Positions 7,134-14,910 of a stretch of 64,000 nt of DNA are shown one piece after another. The stretch's first letter is position 1, and every line of letters starts with the position of its first letter. Where the stretch lies: assembly GCF_011764485.1 (NCBI RefSeq), contig NZ_AP022848.1, positions 1,640,001 to 1,704,000 of the forward strand, written 5' to 3'. The notes under the pieces are model-generated. The model was not told where the DNA came from. It was given only the letters and a program-made list of their open reading frames with translations, and searched no databases. This DNA comes from Bosea sp. ANAM02 (lineage in GTDB: Bacteria > Pseudomonadota > Alphaproteobacteria > Rhizobiales > Beijerinckiaceae). The position numbers were made by a program, and so were the translations under genes.

Positions 7134-8822
7134 GTGAACGGCCTGATCGAGCAGTTTGCCAAATTCGGCGCGGCGCGTCTGGCGGCCATGCTGGCCGTCA
7201 CGCTGGTGCTCGTCGGCTTTTTCGGCTTCGTCATGCTCAAGATGTCCCAGCCGGCGATGAGCGTGCTGTTCTCGGATCTGGGCAGCCAGGACGTCAGCGC
7301 CATCCTCAAGGATCTCGACGCGCGCGGCATCAAGTACGAGCTGCGCGGCGACGGCCAGACCGTGCTGGTGCCCAAGGCCGACGTCCCGCGCCTGCGCCTC
7401 GACCTCGCCAGCAAGGGCATCCCGGCGGGTGGCGGCGTGGGCTACGAGATATTCGACAAGGGCGACGCCTTTTCCTCGACCAGCTTCGTCCAGAACATCA
7501 ACCACCTGCGCGCCCTCGAAGGCGAACTCTCGCGCACCATCCGCTCGATCGGGCGGGTGCAGGCGGCGCGCGTCCATCTCGTCATCCCGGAGCGGCGCCT
7601 GTTCGAACGCGACCGCGAGCCGCCGCGCGCCTCGATCGCGCTCAAGCTCGCCGGCGATCTCGATGCCGCGCAGGTCCGGGCCGTGCGCCATCTCGTCGCC
7701 TCGGCCGTCGACGGCCTGAAGCCGGAGCGCGTCTCGATCGTCGACGAGCGCGGCCGGCTCCTGGCGGACGGCGCCCAGAGCGACCAGGGCCTGATCGGGC
7801 TCGGCATCGAGGAGCGCCAGACCGCGATCGAGAAGCGCATCAAGGGGCAGGTCGAGGATATCGTCGCCAGCGTCGTCGGCTATGGCCGGGCGCGCGTGCA
7901 GGTCTCTGCAGCGCTCGACACCAATCGCGTCGAGAGCCGCTCCGAAAGCTACGACCCGGAAAGCCGCGTCCTGCGCTCCAGCCAGAACCGGACGGAAGCC
8001 TCGACCACGACCGAGGGCGGCAACGGCACGGTGACCGTCGGCAACGAACTGCCCGGCGCGCAGCAGACGCAGGGCGCGCAGCAGAACCAGCGCGAGAACT
8101 CCTCGAAGAACGAGGAGGTCGCGAACTACGAAATCTCGCGCACGACCCGCACCGAGGTGCTGGAGGGCGGGCGCGTCAAGAAGCTTTCGGTCGCCGTCCT
8201 GGTGGACGGCAACTACACGCGCAGCCCGACCGGCGAGTTGTCCTATCAGCCGCGCAACAACGACGAGCTGGAGCGCATCGGCGAGCTGGTGCGCACCGCC
8301 GTCGGCTTCGACCAGGCACGCGGCGACAAGGTCGAGGTGGTCAACCTGCGCTTCGCCGAGGCGCCGCCGCCGCCGGCCGATCTCACCGAGCAGACGCTGC
8401 TGCAGCAGCTCACCTCCTTCACGAAGGAGGACCTGATCCGCTTCGCCGAGCTCGCCGTCATCTCGCTGCTCACGGTGATCGTGCTGATGACGGTGGTGCG
8501 CCCGCTGCTGAAGCAGGTTCTGGCCTCCGACAACAGCAATGTCCGGGCGATCCCCTCCTTCATGCGCAATGGCGGCGCGGCGCTCGCCGACGCGACCGGC
8601 GATCCGGCCGGCAGCTCGCGTGCGGTGACCGTCGGTTCCGATGGCGAGCCGCTTCCCATCGAGGTGGATGCGGCTCCCTCCGAGCGGATGCTCGCGATCG
8701 CCCAGGTGAAGGGCCAGCTCAAGGCGCAATCCGTGGAAAAGATCGGGGCTCTGGTCTCGCAGAACCCGGCCGACTCGGTCGCGGTGCTGCGCAGCTGGAT
8801 CCACGAGAAGTCCGCCGCGTGA
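7134..8822 (+). CDS. fliF: Flagellar MS-ring protein FliF
   Basis: 562 residues from GTG 7134, which has GGATGG just upstream. The frame extends to a TTG at 7074, but those 20 residues lack FliF character and are close to the promoter. The protein has two membrane segments (about 14-36 and 440-462) enclosing the periplasmic YscJ/FliF domains with NHLRALEGELSRTI and ARVHLVIPE. The C-terminal cytoplasmic tail (about 540-562) carries the FliG-binding motif. FliF forms the ring on which the motor and export gate assemble. It is the first gene of fliF-fliG-fliH-fliN. Confidence 0.96.
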   Translation: MNGLIEQFAKFGAARLAAMLAVTLVLVGFFGFVMLKMSQPAMSVLFSDLGSQDVSAILKDLDARGIKYELRGDGQTVLVPKADVPRLRLDLASKGIPAGGGVGYEIFDKGDAFSSTSFVQNINHLRALEGELSRTIRSIGRVQAARVHLVIPERRLFERDREPPRASIALKLAGDLDAAQVRAVRHLVASAVDGLKPERVSIVDERGRLLADGAQSDQGLIGLGIEERQTAIEKRIKGQVEDIVASVVGYGRARVQVSAALDTNRVESRSESYDPESRVLRSSQNRTEASTTTEGGNGTVTVGNELPGAQQTQGAQQNQRENSSKNEEVANYEISRTTRTEVLEGGRVKKLSVAVLVDGNYTRSPTGELSYQPRNNDELERIGELVRTAVGFDQARGDKVEVVNLRFAEAPPPPADLTEQTLLQQLTSFTKEDLIRFAELAVISLLTVIVLMTVVRPLLKQVLASDNSNVRAIPSFMRNGGAALADATGDPAGSSRAVTVGSDGEPLPIEVDAAPSERMLAIAQVKGQLKAQSVEKIGALVSQNPADSVAVLRSWIHEKSAA

Positions 8823-8836
8823 CGGGGCCCTGAGAC

Positions 8837-9916
8837 ATGGCCGACACCCGATCCCTTGCACCGCGCAACACCGGCTTCCAGGACGGCATCGAAGGCGGCG
8901 GCTTCGGCGTGACCACCGTCGCCGAGATGACCGGCCCGCAGCGCGCCGCCGTCATCCTGCTGGTGCTCGGCGAGGATCACGGCCGTGCGATCTGGCAGCA
9001 GTTCGACGACGACGAGATCCGGATCATCACGCGTGCCATGGCCGAGCTCGGCACGGTCGATGCCGATGAGGTCGAGCGCCTGATGCTCGATTTCGTCGGC
9101 AAGCTATCCAGCGCCGGTGCGGTCACGGGTTCCTTCGATCGCACGATCTCGCTGCTGGAGAAAATCCTGCCGACCGATCAGGTGGCGCTGATCATGGAGG
9201 AGATCCGGGGGCCGGCCGGCCGCAACATGTGGCAGAAGCTCGGCAATATCGACGCCGTGGTGCTCGCGAATTTCCTCAAGAACGAGTATCCGCAGACGAT
9301 CGCGGTGATCCTGTCGAAGATCAAGCCCGACCACGCCGCCAACGTGCTGCGCAACCTGCCGAACGATCTCTCGATCGAGGTGGTCGGGCGCATGCTGCGG
9401 CTGGAATCGGTGCAGAAGGAAGCGCTCGACCATATCGAGAACACGCTGCGCACCGAATTCGTCTCGACCCTGACGCAAACCCGCCGCCGCGATCCGCACG
9501 AGATGATGGCCGAGATCTTCAACGGCTTCGACCGGCAGACCGAGCTGCGCTTCCTCTCTGCGCTGGACGCCTCGAACCAGGATTCGGCGGAGCGTATCCG
9601 CGCCCTGATGTTCACCTTCGACGACCTCGGCAAGCTCGACCCTGCCGGGCTGCAGACACTGGTGAGCCAGGCCGAGAAGGACACGTTGGCGCGCGCGCTC
9701 AAGGGTGCCAGCCAGTCGATGCGCGAGTTCTTCTTCGGTGCCATGTCGCAGCGCGCGGCCAAGAACATGCAGGACGACATCGAGGGCCTCGGCCCGTTGC
9801 GTCTCAAGGAGGTCGACGAAGCCCAGACCAAGCTCGTCCAGATGACCAAGGAACTCGCCGACAAGGGCGAGATCGTGCTGTCCAAGGGCAGTGCCGACGA
9901 CGAGTTGGTGTACTGA
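8837..9916 (+). CDS. fliG: Flagellar motor switch protein FliG
   Basis: 359 residues, somewhat longer than the E. coli form because of a 25-residue N-terminal extension. The N domain (TGPQRAAVILLVLGED) binds FliF. The middle domain carries LKNEYPQTIAVILS, and the C domain contains the charged torque helix with FDDLGKLDPAGLQ. FliG couples stator force to the rotor and binds FliM. It lies 14 bp after fliF and one base before fliH, in the same transcript. Confidence 0.97.
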   Translation: MADTRSLAPRNTGFQDGIEGGGFGVTTVAEMTGPQRAAVILLVLGEDHGRAIWQQFDDDEIRIITRAMAELGTVDADEVERLMLDFVGKLSSAGAVTGSFDRTISLLEKILPTDQVALIMEEIRGPAGRNMWQKLGNIDAVVLANFLKNEYPQTIAVILSKIKPDHAANVLRNLPNDLSIEVVGRMLRLESVQKEALDHIENTLRTEFVSTLTQTRRRDPHEMMAEIFNGFDRQTELRFLSALDASNQDSAERIRALMFTFDDLGKLDPAGLQTLVSQAEKDTLARALKGASQSMREFFFGAMSQRAAKNMQDDIEGLGPLRLKEVDEAQTKLVQMTKELADKGEIVLSKGSADDELVY

Positions 9917-9917
9917 G

Positions 9918-10508
9918 ATGGCGTCCGCGACCAAGTTCATGTTCGGCACCGACTTCCGCGAAGGCAGCCGCAAAGCCGCCGGCGAAGCGGAGCTCGCTGC
10001 GGCCCGGGCGGAAGGCTTTCATGCGGGGCAGGAACAGGCGCATCGCGAGGCGCAATCCCAGCTCGTCGGCCTGACCGGGCAGCTCGCGCGCTCGGCCGAG
10101 CGGCTTTTCGCGCAGGAGGCGGCCCGCATGGCCGCGATCGAGGAGCATGCGGCACAGGTCGCGATCGTGACGGCGAAGGCGCTGGCTGGGGCCGCGCTGG
10201 CCGAGAAGCCGCTCGCGGTGCTGGCGGGAGCCATCCGCGAAGCCTTGAGCCACGCAAGGACGGCGCCGCATCTGGTGCTGCGCGTGCATGAGAGCGCGGT
10301 CGAGGCGGCGGAGGAGCTGGTTCGCAAGCTCGCGGCCGAGCACGGCTTCTCCGGCAAGCTGATCCTGCTCGGGCAATCCGACATCGCGCCCGGCGACGGG
10401 CGCATCGAATGGGCGGAGGGCGGCTTCGTCCTCGACAGCCAGCAACTCACGGCCCTGGTCGAGCAGGCGGTCGCCCGCGTGTTCGGCCATGCCCGTGCGG
10501 AACCATGA
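9918..10508 (+). CDS. fliH: FliH/FlbE-like flagellar export ATPase regulator
   Basis: 196 residues from ATG 9918, one base after the fliG stop. An Ala/Glu-rich helical N-terminal half (GFHAGQEQAHREA) is followed by a globular C-terminal region with HLVLRVHESAV and DGRIEWAEGG, the pattern of FliH/FlbE proteins. FliH holds the ATPase FliI inactive and docks it to FliN and the C-ring. Position between fliG and fliN matches flbE of Caulobacter. Sequence conservation in this family is weak, so the call rests partly on position. Confidence 0.85.
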   Translation: MASATKFMFGTDFREGSRKAAGEAELAAARAEGFHAGQEQAHREAQSQLVGLTGQLARSAERLFAQEAARMAAIEEHAAQVAIVTAKALAGAALAEKPLAVLAGAIREALSHARTAPHLVLRVHESAVEAAEELVRKLAAEHGFSGKLILLGQSDIAPGDGRIEWAEGGFVLDSQQLTALVEQAVARVFGHARAEP

Positions 10509-10519
10509 AGGTCTGAGCC

Positions 10520-10870
10520 ATGAGCACGGAGAACGATCTCAACCTGCCGCCGCTGAACCAGGCCGACCTGTCCTTCGACCAGGGCGAGATGTCGGTCGCG
10601 CGCTCGGGGCCGGTGCCGGTCAAGACGGCGGAGGACCTGGAACAGGTCTTCGACGTGCCGGTCACTGTATCGGCCGTGCTCGGCTCCTCGAAGGTCGCGG
10701 TCGGGGACCTGCTTCAAATCGTGCCGGGCGCGGTGCTGGAGCTCGACCGGCGCGTCGGCGAGGCGATCGACATCTTCGTCAACGAGCGGCTGGTCGCGCG
10801 CGGCGAGGTCGTTGTGGTCGAGGATCGGCTCGGCGTGACCATGACGGAAATCATCAAGGCGGACCGGTGA
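10520..10870 (+). CDS. fliN: Flagellar motor switch protein FliN
   Basis: 116 residues. A variable N-terminal 40 residues precede a SpoA/FliN domain: DVPVTVSAVLGSSK, LLQIVPGAVLELDR and INERLVARGEVVVVE-like strands near the C-terminus (here VNERLVARGE). FliN forms the bottom of the C-ring and receives FliH-FliI and CheY-P. It follows fliH by 11 bp. The palindromic element at 10883-11000 separates it from flbD. Confidence 0.95.
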   Translation: MSTENDLNLPPLNQADLSFDQGEMSVARSGPVPVKTAEDLEQVFDVPVTVSAVLGSSKVAVGDLLQIVPGAVLELDRRVGEAIDIFVNERLVARGEVVVVEDRLGVTMTEIIKADR

Positions 10871-10882
10871 GAGCCGGCTTGC

Positions 10883-11000
10883 AAATTCGTGATGGCGGTC
10901 TGCGACTGCGGTTTTGCTGCGCTTCGGTGCTCACGTACATGACGTACGCCCCGCTTCGATGCTCGCGAACGGTGCAGTCTCGACACGCCCTGACGAATTT
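10883..11000. repeat. 118-bp imperfect palindrome between fliN and flbD
   Basis: AAATTCGT at 10883-10890 is the inverse of ACGAATTT at 10993-11000, and the arms stay similar for about 28 bases inward (GGCG/CGCC, GACTGC/GCAGTC). The centre is CGTAC-ATGAC-GTACG. The transcript would fold into a long hairpin within the flagellar gene block, which could lower flbD expression relative to fliN. Its structure resembles REP-type intergenic repeats. Confidence 0.6.
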
Positions 11001-11061
11001 TCAAACCAGCTCTCGGGCTGGGCTCGCTTCCAAAGACATCGCAAGCAGAAGGACCTGAGCC

Positions 11062-12426
11062 ATGCGCCTCATCATCGCCGGCGGTCTCAAGGGACAGATC
11101 ATCGCAGCCGCCAGGATCGCCATGTCGCATGGCGCGGCCGTGACCCATACCGAAAGCCTCGACCAGACGCTCGCGGTGCTGCGCGCCAAGGGCGCCGACC
11201 TCCTGATGGTCGATGTCGCCCAGCCGATTGCGGGTTATGTCGCGGCGCTGGAGGGGGAGCGCATCCGCACGCCGATCGTCGCCTGCGGCACCTCGACCGA
11301 CACGCGCGCCGCTGTCGCCGCGATCCAGGCCGGTGCCCGCGAATACGTGCCGCTGCCGCCCGACCCGGAACTGATCGCCGCCGTGCTGGAGGCGGTTGCC
11401 GCCGACCAGTCCAGCCTGATCTGGCGCGATCCGGCGATGGAGCGTGTCGTGCAGCTCGCCACGCAGATCGCGCGTTCGGAGGCGCCCGTGCTGGTCACCG
11501 GCGAGAGCGGCACCGGCAAGGAGGTGATCGCGCGCCATCTGCACCAGAAATCCGGCCGCAAGGACCGCCCCTTCGTCGCGGTGAACTGCGCGGCGATCCC
11601 CGACAACCTGCTCGAATCCGAGTTGTTCGGCCATGAGAAGGGCGCCTTCACGGGCGCCATCGCGCGGCGGATCGGCAAGTTCGAGGAGGCCAATGGCGGC
11701 ACGCTCCTGCTCGACGAAATCTCGGAGATGGATGTCCGCCTGCAGGCGAAACTGCTGCGCGCCCTGCAGGAGCGCATGATCGACCGCGTCGGCGGCACCC
11801 AGCCGGTCAAGGTCGATATCCGGATCATCGCGACCTCGAACCGCAACCTCGCGGACGCCGTGCGCGAGGGCTCCTTCCGCGAGGATCTGCTCTACCGGCT
11901 CAATGTCGTGCATCTGCGCCTCCCGGCGCTGCGTGAGCGTCCGGGCGACATCCTGGCGCTGGCCGAGCATTTCGCGAAGAAATACGCGGATTTGAACGGC
12001 CTGCCGGCCCGGCCGATCGCGGCCGACGCGCGCAAGCTGCTGCTCGCCGGCGCCTGGCGCGGAAACGTCCGCGAATTGGAGAACACGATGCATCGGGCGG
12101 TGCTGCTGGCGAGCGGACCGGAGATCGCGGCCTCGGCCGTGCTCAGCCCGGAGGGCGAGGCGCTGTCACCGGCGCCCTCGCGAGATCCGGCGGCGCGCGC
12201 GGCGCAGACGGCGGAGGCGATGACGCGCTCGCTGGTCGGGCACACCGTTGCCGATGTCGAGCGCGAGCTGATCCTCGACACGCTCGATCATTGCCTCGGC
12301 AACCGAACGCATGCGGCCAAGATCCTGGGAATCTCGATCCGCACGCTGCGCAACAAGCTCAGCGAATACACATCGGCCGGGATCACCGTGGCCGAGCCGG
12401 GTCAGACGCGCATCAGCGCGGCCTGA
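11062..12426 (+). CDS. flbD: Sigma-54-dependent flagellar regulator FlbD
   Basis: 454 residues. The N-terminal receiver-like domain (1-110) lacks the acidic pocket of true receivers, as in Caulobacter FlbD. The AAA+ domain has Walker A GESGTGKE, the sigma-54 contact loop GAFTGA, Walker B GGTLLLDEIS and arginine-finger region REDLLYRLNV. A Fis-type HTH (NRTHAAKILGISIRTLRNKL) ends the protein. FlbD activates late flagellar genes and represses fliF in Caulobacter. The sigma-54 site at 4304 is a likely target. It closes the fliF-type operon or has its own start after the palindrome. Confidence 0.95.
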   Translation: MRLIIAGGLKGQIIAAARIAMSHGAAVTHTESLDQTLAVLRAKGADLLMVDVAQPIAGYVAALEGERIRTPIVACGTSTDTRAAVAAIQAGAREYVPLPPDPELIAAVLEAVAADQSSLIWRDPAMERVVQLATQIARSEAPVLVTGESGTGKEVIARHLHQKSGRKDRPFVAVNCAAIPDNLLESELFGHEKGAFTGAIARRIGKFEEANGGTLLLDEISEMDVRLQAKLLRALQERMIDRVGGTQPVKVDIRIIATSNRNLADAVREGSFREDLLYRLNVVHLRLPALRERPGDILALAEHFAKKYADLNGLPARPIAADARKLLLAGAWRGNVRELENTMHRAVLLASGPEIAASAVLSPEGEALSPAPSRDPAARAAQTAEAMTRSLVGHTVADVERELILDTLDHCLGNRTHAAKILGISIRTLRNKLSEYTSAGITVAEPGQTRISAA

Positions 12427-12438
12427 CCCGAGGAAGGC

Positions 12439-12753
12439 TTACCAGTAACGCCGGCGGTAGTAGCGCGGCCGACGGTAATAGTAGCGCGGCCGGGCATAGT
12501 AGCGCGGGCGCACATAGTAGCGCGGCCGGCGATAATAGCGCGGCCGGCGATAATAATAGTACTGGCTGAACTCGGCGTCGGCCTTGTCCAGCGCCTCCTT
12601 CATCTCGGCGGTCACGGCCTCGTCGCCCTTGTCGGGCTTGGCCTCCGGCAGCGGCGCCAGCTTGGGCTGTGCCGCTTCGGCGGCGGCGATGCCGCCCATG
12701 CCGGCTGCGGCAAAGCCGCCGACCAGTGTCATCAGGAATGAGCGTCTGTCCAC
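12439..12753 (-). CDS. Small Tat-signal protein with YRRPRYY repeats
   Basis: 104 residues from GTG 12753 with GGAGG six bases upstream. The N-terminus DRRSFLMTLVGG is a twin-arginine-like export signal, followed by an Ala-rich segment and a charged helix (about 45-60). The last 40 residues are made of RRPRYY-type units with Tyr and Arg alone supplying most residues. Function is unknown. A paralogue with the same signal and a shorter basic Tyr/Arg tail is at 14404-14688, on the other side of the MFS gene. The tail suggests binding to anionic polymers or surface material. Confidence 0.75.
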   Translation of the reverse strand: MDRRSFLMTLVGGFAAAGMGGIAAAEAAQPKLAPLPEAKPDKGDEAVTAEMKEALDKADAEFSQYYYYRRPRYYRRPRYYVRPRYYARPRYYYRRPRYYRRRYW

Positions 12754-12890
12754 GACGGCCTCCAGTCTGTTGTCACCACATCTCCCCGGGCATCCTTACG
12801 CAAGGAACGCCAGCATGGAATAATGCATTTAAATGATGCCTTGTTCCAGAGGGGCGGATTTCGTCCGCTATGGTTACGAGCGGCCGGGGC

Positions 12891-14333
12891 TCAGTCCACC
12901 GCGTTGAGCGGCCGGGCGACGCTTTCGAGCGGCTGGCGCTCGGCCCGGATCGCGAACCGCGCCGCGATGACCGCCGCCGCCAGCATCAGGAAGGCGCCGA
13001 TGAGATAGCCGCCGAAGACGCTGCCGCGCGAGCCGGTATCGATCAGGATGCCGAAGAGCCAGGGGCCGGCGATGCCGCCCGCGCCGGTTCCCACCGCATA
13101 GAACATCGCGATCGCCAGCGCCCGCATCTCGACCGGGAAGGTCTCGGAGACCGTGAGATAGGCCGAGCTCGCCGCGGCCGAGGCGAAGAAGAACACGACG
13201 CTCCAGCACAGGGTGAGTTGCGAGGCCGTCAGCCAGTCCTTCCAGAACAGATAGCCCGTGCCGGTGAGCAGCAGGCCCGACAGGGCATAGGTCGCGGCGA
13301 TCATGGTGCGGCGGCCGAGCGTGTCGAAGAACCGGCCGATCAGGAGCGGGCCCAGGAAGTTGCCGGCGGCGAAGGGCAGGATGAACCAGCCGATATTCTG
13401 CGAGGGCACGGCGTAGAAATCGGTGAGGATCAGCGCGTAGGTGAAGAAGATCGCGTTGTAGAAGAAGGCCTGCGACAGCATCAGGGCGAGGCCGACCAGC
13501 GCGCGTTCGCGATGGACGACGAACAGCGTGGCGAAGACCTCGCCGAGCGGGGTCGCGGCGCGCGGGCGCAAGCGCGTCACCGGCAGAACCTCGCCGGCAG
13601 GTGCGACGAAACCGGCGCGGCGCTCGATATCGGAGACGATGGCCGCGGCGCGGTCCGGATGGCCGTGGCTGATCAGCCAGCGCGGGCTTTCCGGAATCCA
13701 TTGCCTGAGGAAGAGGATGATCAGGCCGAGCGCCGCGCCGATGAAGAAGGCAAGGCGCCAGCCATATTCGGGGTCGATCCAGGCGGGGTTGAGCAGGACG
13801 ATGGAACCGAGCGCGCCGAGCGCCGCGCCGACCCAGAACGAGCCGTTGATGACGAGGTCGGTCCAGCCGCGCACGCGGGCCGGGATGAGTTCCTGGATCG
13901 TCGAGTTGATCGCGGTGTATTCGCCGCCGATGCCCATGCCGGTCAGGAAGCGGAAGAGGATGAAGCTCCAGAGGTTCCAGGAGAAGGCGGTCGCCGCCGT
14001 GGCCGCGAGATAGACGAGAACGGTGATCGTGAAGAGCTTCTTGCGTCCCAGGCGGTCGGTCAGCCAGCCGAAAAAGACGGCGCCGAGCACAGCGCCGGCG
14101 ATATAAGCTGCGCCGGCAAGCCCGATCTCGGTATTGGTGAACCTGAGAACCGGGCTTTCCTTGAGAGCGCCCGCGACCGAGCCGGCCAGCGTGACTTCAA
14201 GCCCGTCGAGAATCCAGGTGATGCCGAGGGCGACGACCACCAGCGTGTGGAAGCGCGACCAGGGCAGGCGGTCGAGCCTTGCAGGCACATCGGTTTCGAT
14301 CGTGCCGTTCTGCTGCGTGCCCGGCGCTGTCAT
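12891..14333 (-). CDS. MFS transporter, sugar-porter/aromatic-acid type
   Basis: 480 residues from ATG 14333, preceded by GGGAGG. About 12 membrane segments. The loop 2-3 motif GWLTDRLGRKK and the loop 8-9 motif GRFFDTLGRRT are both present, and RFLTGMGIGGEY and IPESPRWL follow the metabolite:H+ symporter (sialate, benzoate, alpha-ketoglutarate) branch. It moves a small organic anion or sugar across the inner membrane with protons. The substrate cannot be read from the sequence. It sits between two paralogous small Tat proteins inside a flagellar region, apparently an inserted unit. Confidence 0.9.
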   Translation of the reverse strand: MTAPGTQQNGTIETDVPARLDRLPWSRFHTLVVVALGITWILDGLEVTLAGSVAGALKESPVLRFTNTEIGLAGAAYIAGAVLGAVFFGWLTDRLGRKKLFTITVLVYLAATAATAFSWNLWSFILFRFLTGMGIGGEYTAINSTIQELIPARVRGWTDLVINGSFWVGAALGALGSIVLLNPAWIDPEYGWRLAFFIGAALGLIILFLRQWIPESPRWLISHGHPDRAAAIVSDIERRAGFVAPAGEVLPVTRLRPRAATPLGEVFATLFVVHRERALVGLALMLSQAFFYNAIFFTYALILTDFYAVPSQNIGWFILPFAAGNFLGPLLIGRFFDTLGRRTMIAATYALSGLLLTGTGYLFWKDWLTASQLTLCWSVVFFFASAAASSAYLTVSETFPVEMRALAIAMFYAVGTGAGGIAGPWLFGILIDTGSRGSVFGGYLIGAFLMLAAAVIAARFAIRAERQPLESVARPLNAVD

Positions 14334-14370
14334 GCCGGAACCCTCCCGATGAGCGATTGCCTGAAGGAAA

Positions 14371-14394
14371 GGCCGGCACCGCGAGGTGCCGGCC
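14371..14394 (-). terminator. Hairpin terminator between the small Tat gene and the MFS gene
   Basis: A perfect 10-bp stem, GGCCGGCACC/GGTGCCGGCC, around a GCGA tetraloop. Read leftward it follows the small gene at 14404 and is followed by TTTCCTT, so it probably ends that transcript before the MFS start at 14333. Confidence 0.7.
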
Positions 14395-14403
14395 CCAAAC
14401 GGA

Positions 14404-14688
14404 TCAGCGGACCCAGTAGACCCGGCCGTTGCGCACCACGCGCCGTGGGCGGCGGTGGCGAACCGGCGGCGGCGGCCGGCGATAGTGACGGGGATGGCGG
14501 CGATAGTACTGGGTGAATGCAGCGTCGGTCTCGTCGAGGCCGGCCTTGAGGGCGGGGTCGATGTCGCCGGTCTTGGGCTCGACGGGGGCAGGTGCCGCCT
14601 CGATGAGGCTCTTGGCCATGGCGGTGCCGCCGATCGCGGCAACCGCAAGGCCGCCGACAAGACTGGTCAGGAAGGAACGTCGATTCAA
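14404..14688 (-). CDS. Small Tat-signal protein, paralogue of the one at 12439
   Basis: 94 residues starting at TTG 14688, chosen because GGAGG lies five bases before it and the protein then opens NRRSFLTSLVGG like its paralogue. After a short Ala-rich segment comes a helix (KAGLDETDAAFTQYYRR) that closely matches the same segment of the other protein, then a basic Arg/His/Pro/Tyr tail ending RVYWVR. Exported, unknown function. The shared signal, helix and tail type point to a duplication around the MFS gene. Confidence 0.75.
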   Translation of the reverse strand: MNRRSFLTSLVGGLAVAAIGGTAMAKSLIEAAPAPVEPKTGDIDPALKAGLDETDAAFTQYYRRHPRHYRRPPPPVRHRRPRRVVRNGRVYWVR

Positions 14689-14826
14689 GATGACCTCCAA
14701 TATCGTGGGGATGCGGCGAAGTTCAGCCGTCCCTGAGCCGAGTGGGGCCGGCGAATGCGGCCAGAACGCGGCGTTTCGACAACCATCCGTTCATCCGATG
14801 GTTCCGGCAAGGTATTAATCCGTTTC

Positions 14827-14841
14827 TTAACAATTCGTTCA
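14827..14841 (+). promoter_or_regulatory. CtrA-type box upstream of flhA
   Basis: TTAA-N7-TTCA, one mismatch from the CtrA box, 69 bp before flhA. Another TTAA lies at 14815-14818. flhA-type genes are CtrA-controlled early flagellar genes in Caulobacter. Confidence 0.6.
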
Positions 14842-14848
14842 CCATACG

Positions 14849-14867
14849 CCCGGCAAGAATTGCCGGG
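14849..14867 (+). promoter_or_regulatory. Perfect hairpin in the flhA leader
   Basis: CCCGGCAA-GAA-TTGCCGGG, an 8-bp stem with a three-base loop, lies between the CtrA-type box and the flhA start. There is no T-run. It may be a protein site or a leader structure. Function unknown. Confidence 0.4.
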
Positions 14868-14910
14868 TGGCACTCCGCTTCGGGGCGCACGGGCGTGAGC
14901 GGAGCGGTCG

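Noticed and set aside
12439..12560. Tandem DNA repeat as a satellite or array
   Set aside because: The repeated bases encode the RRPRYY protein tail in frame behind a Tat signal and a good ribosome site, so the repeat is coding.
12870..14516. 548-codon plus-strand frame opposite the MFS gene
   Set aside because: Shadow of the transporter; charged low-complexity sequence without a family.
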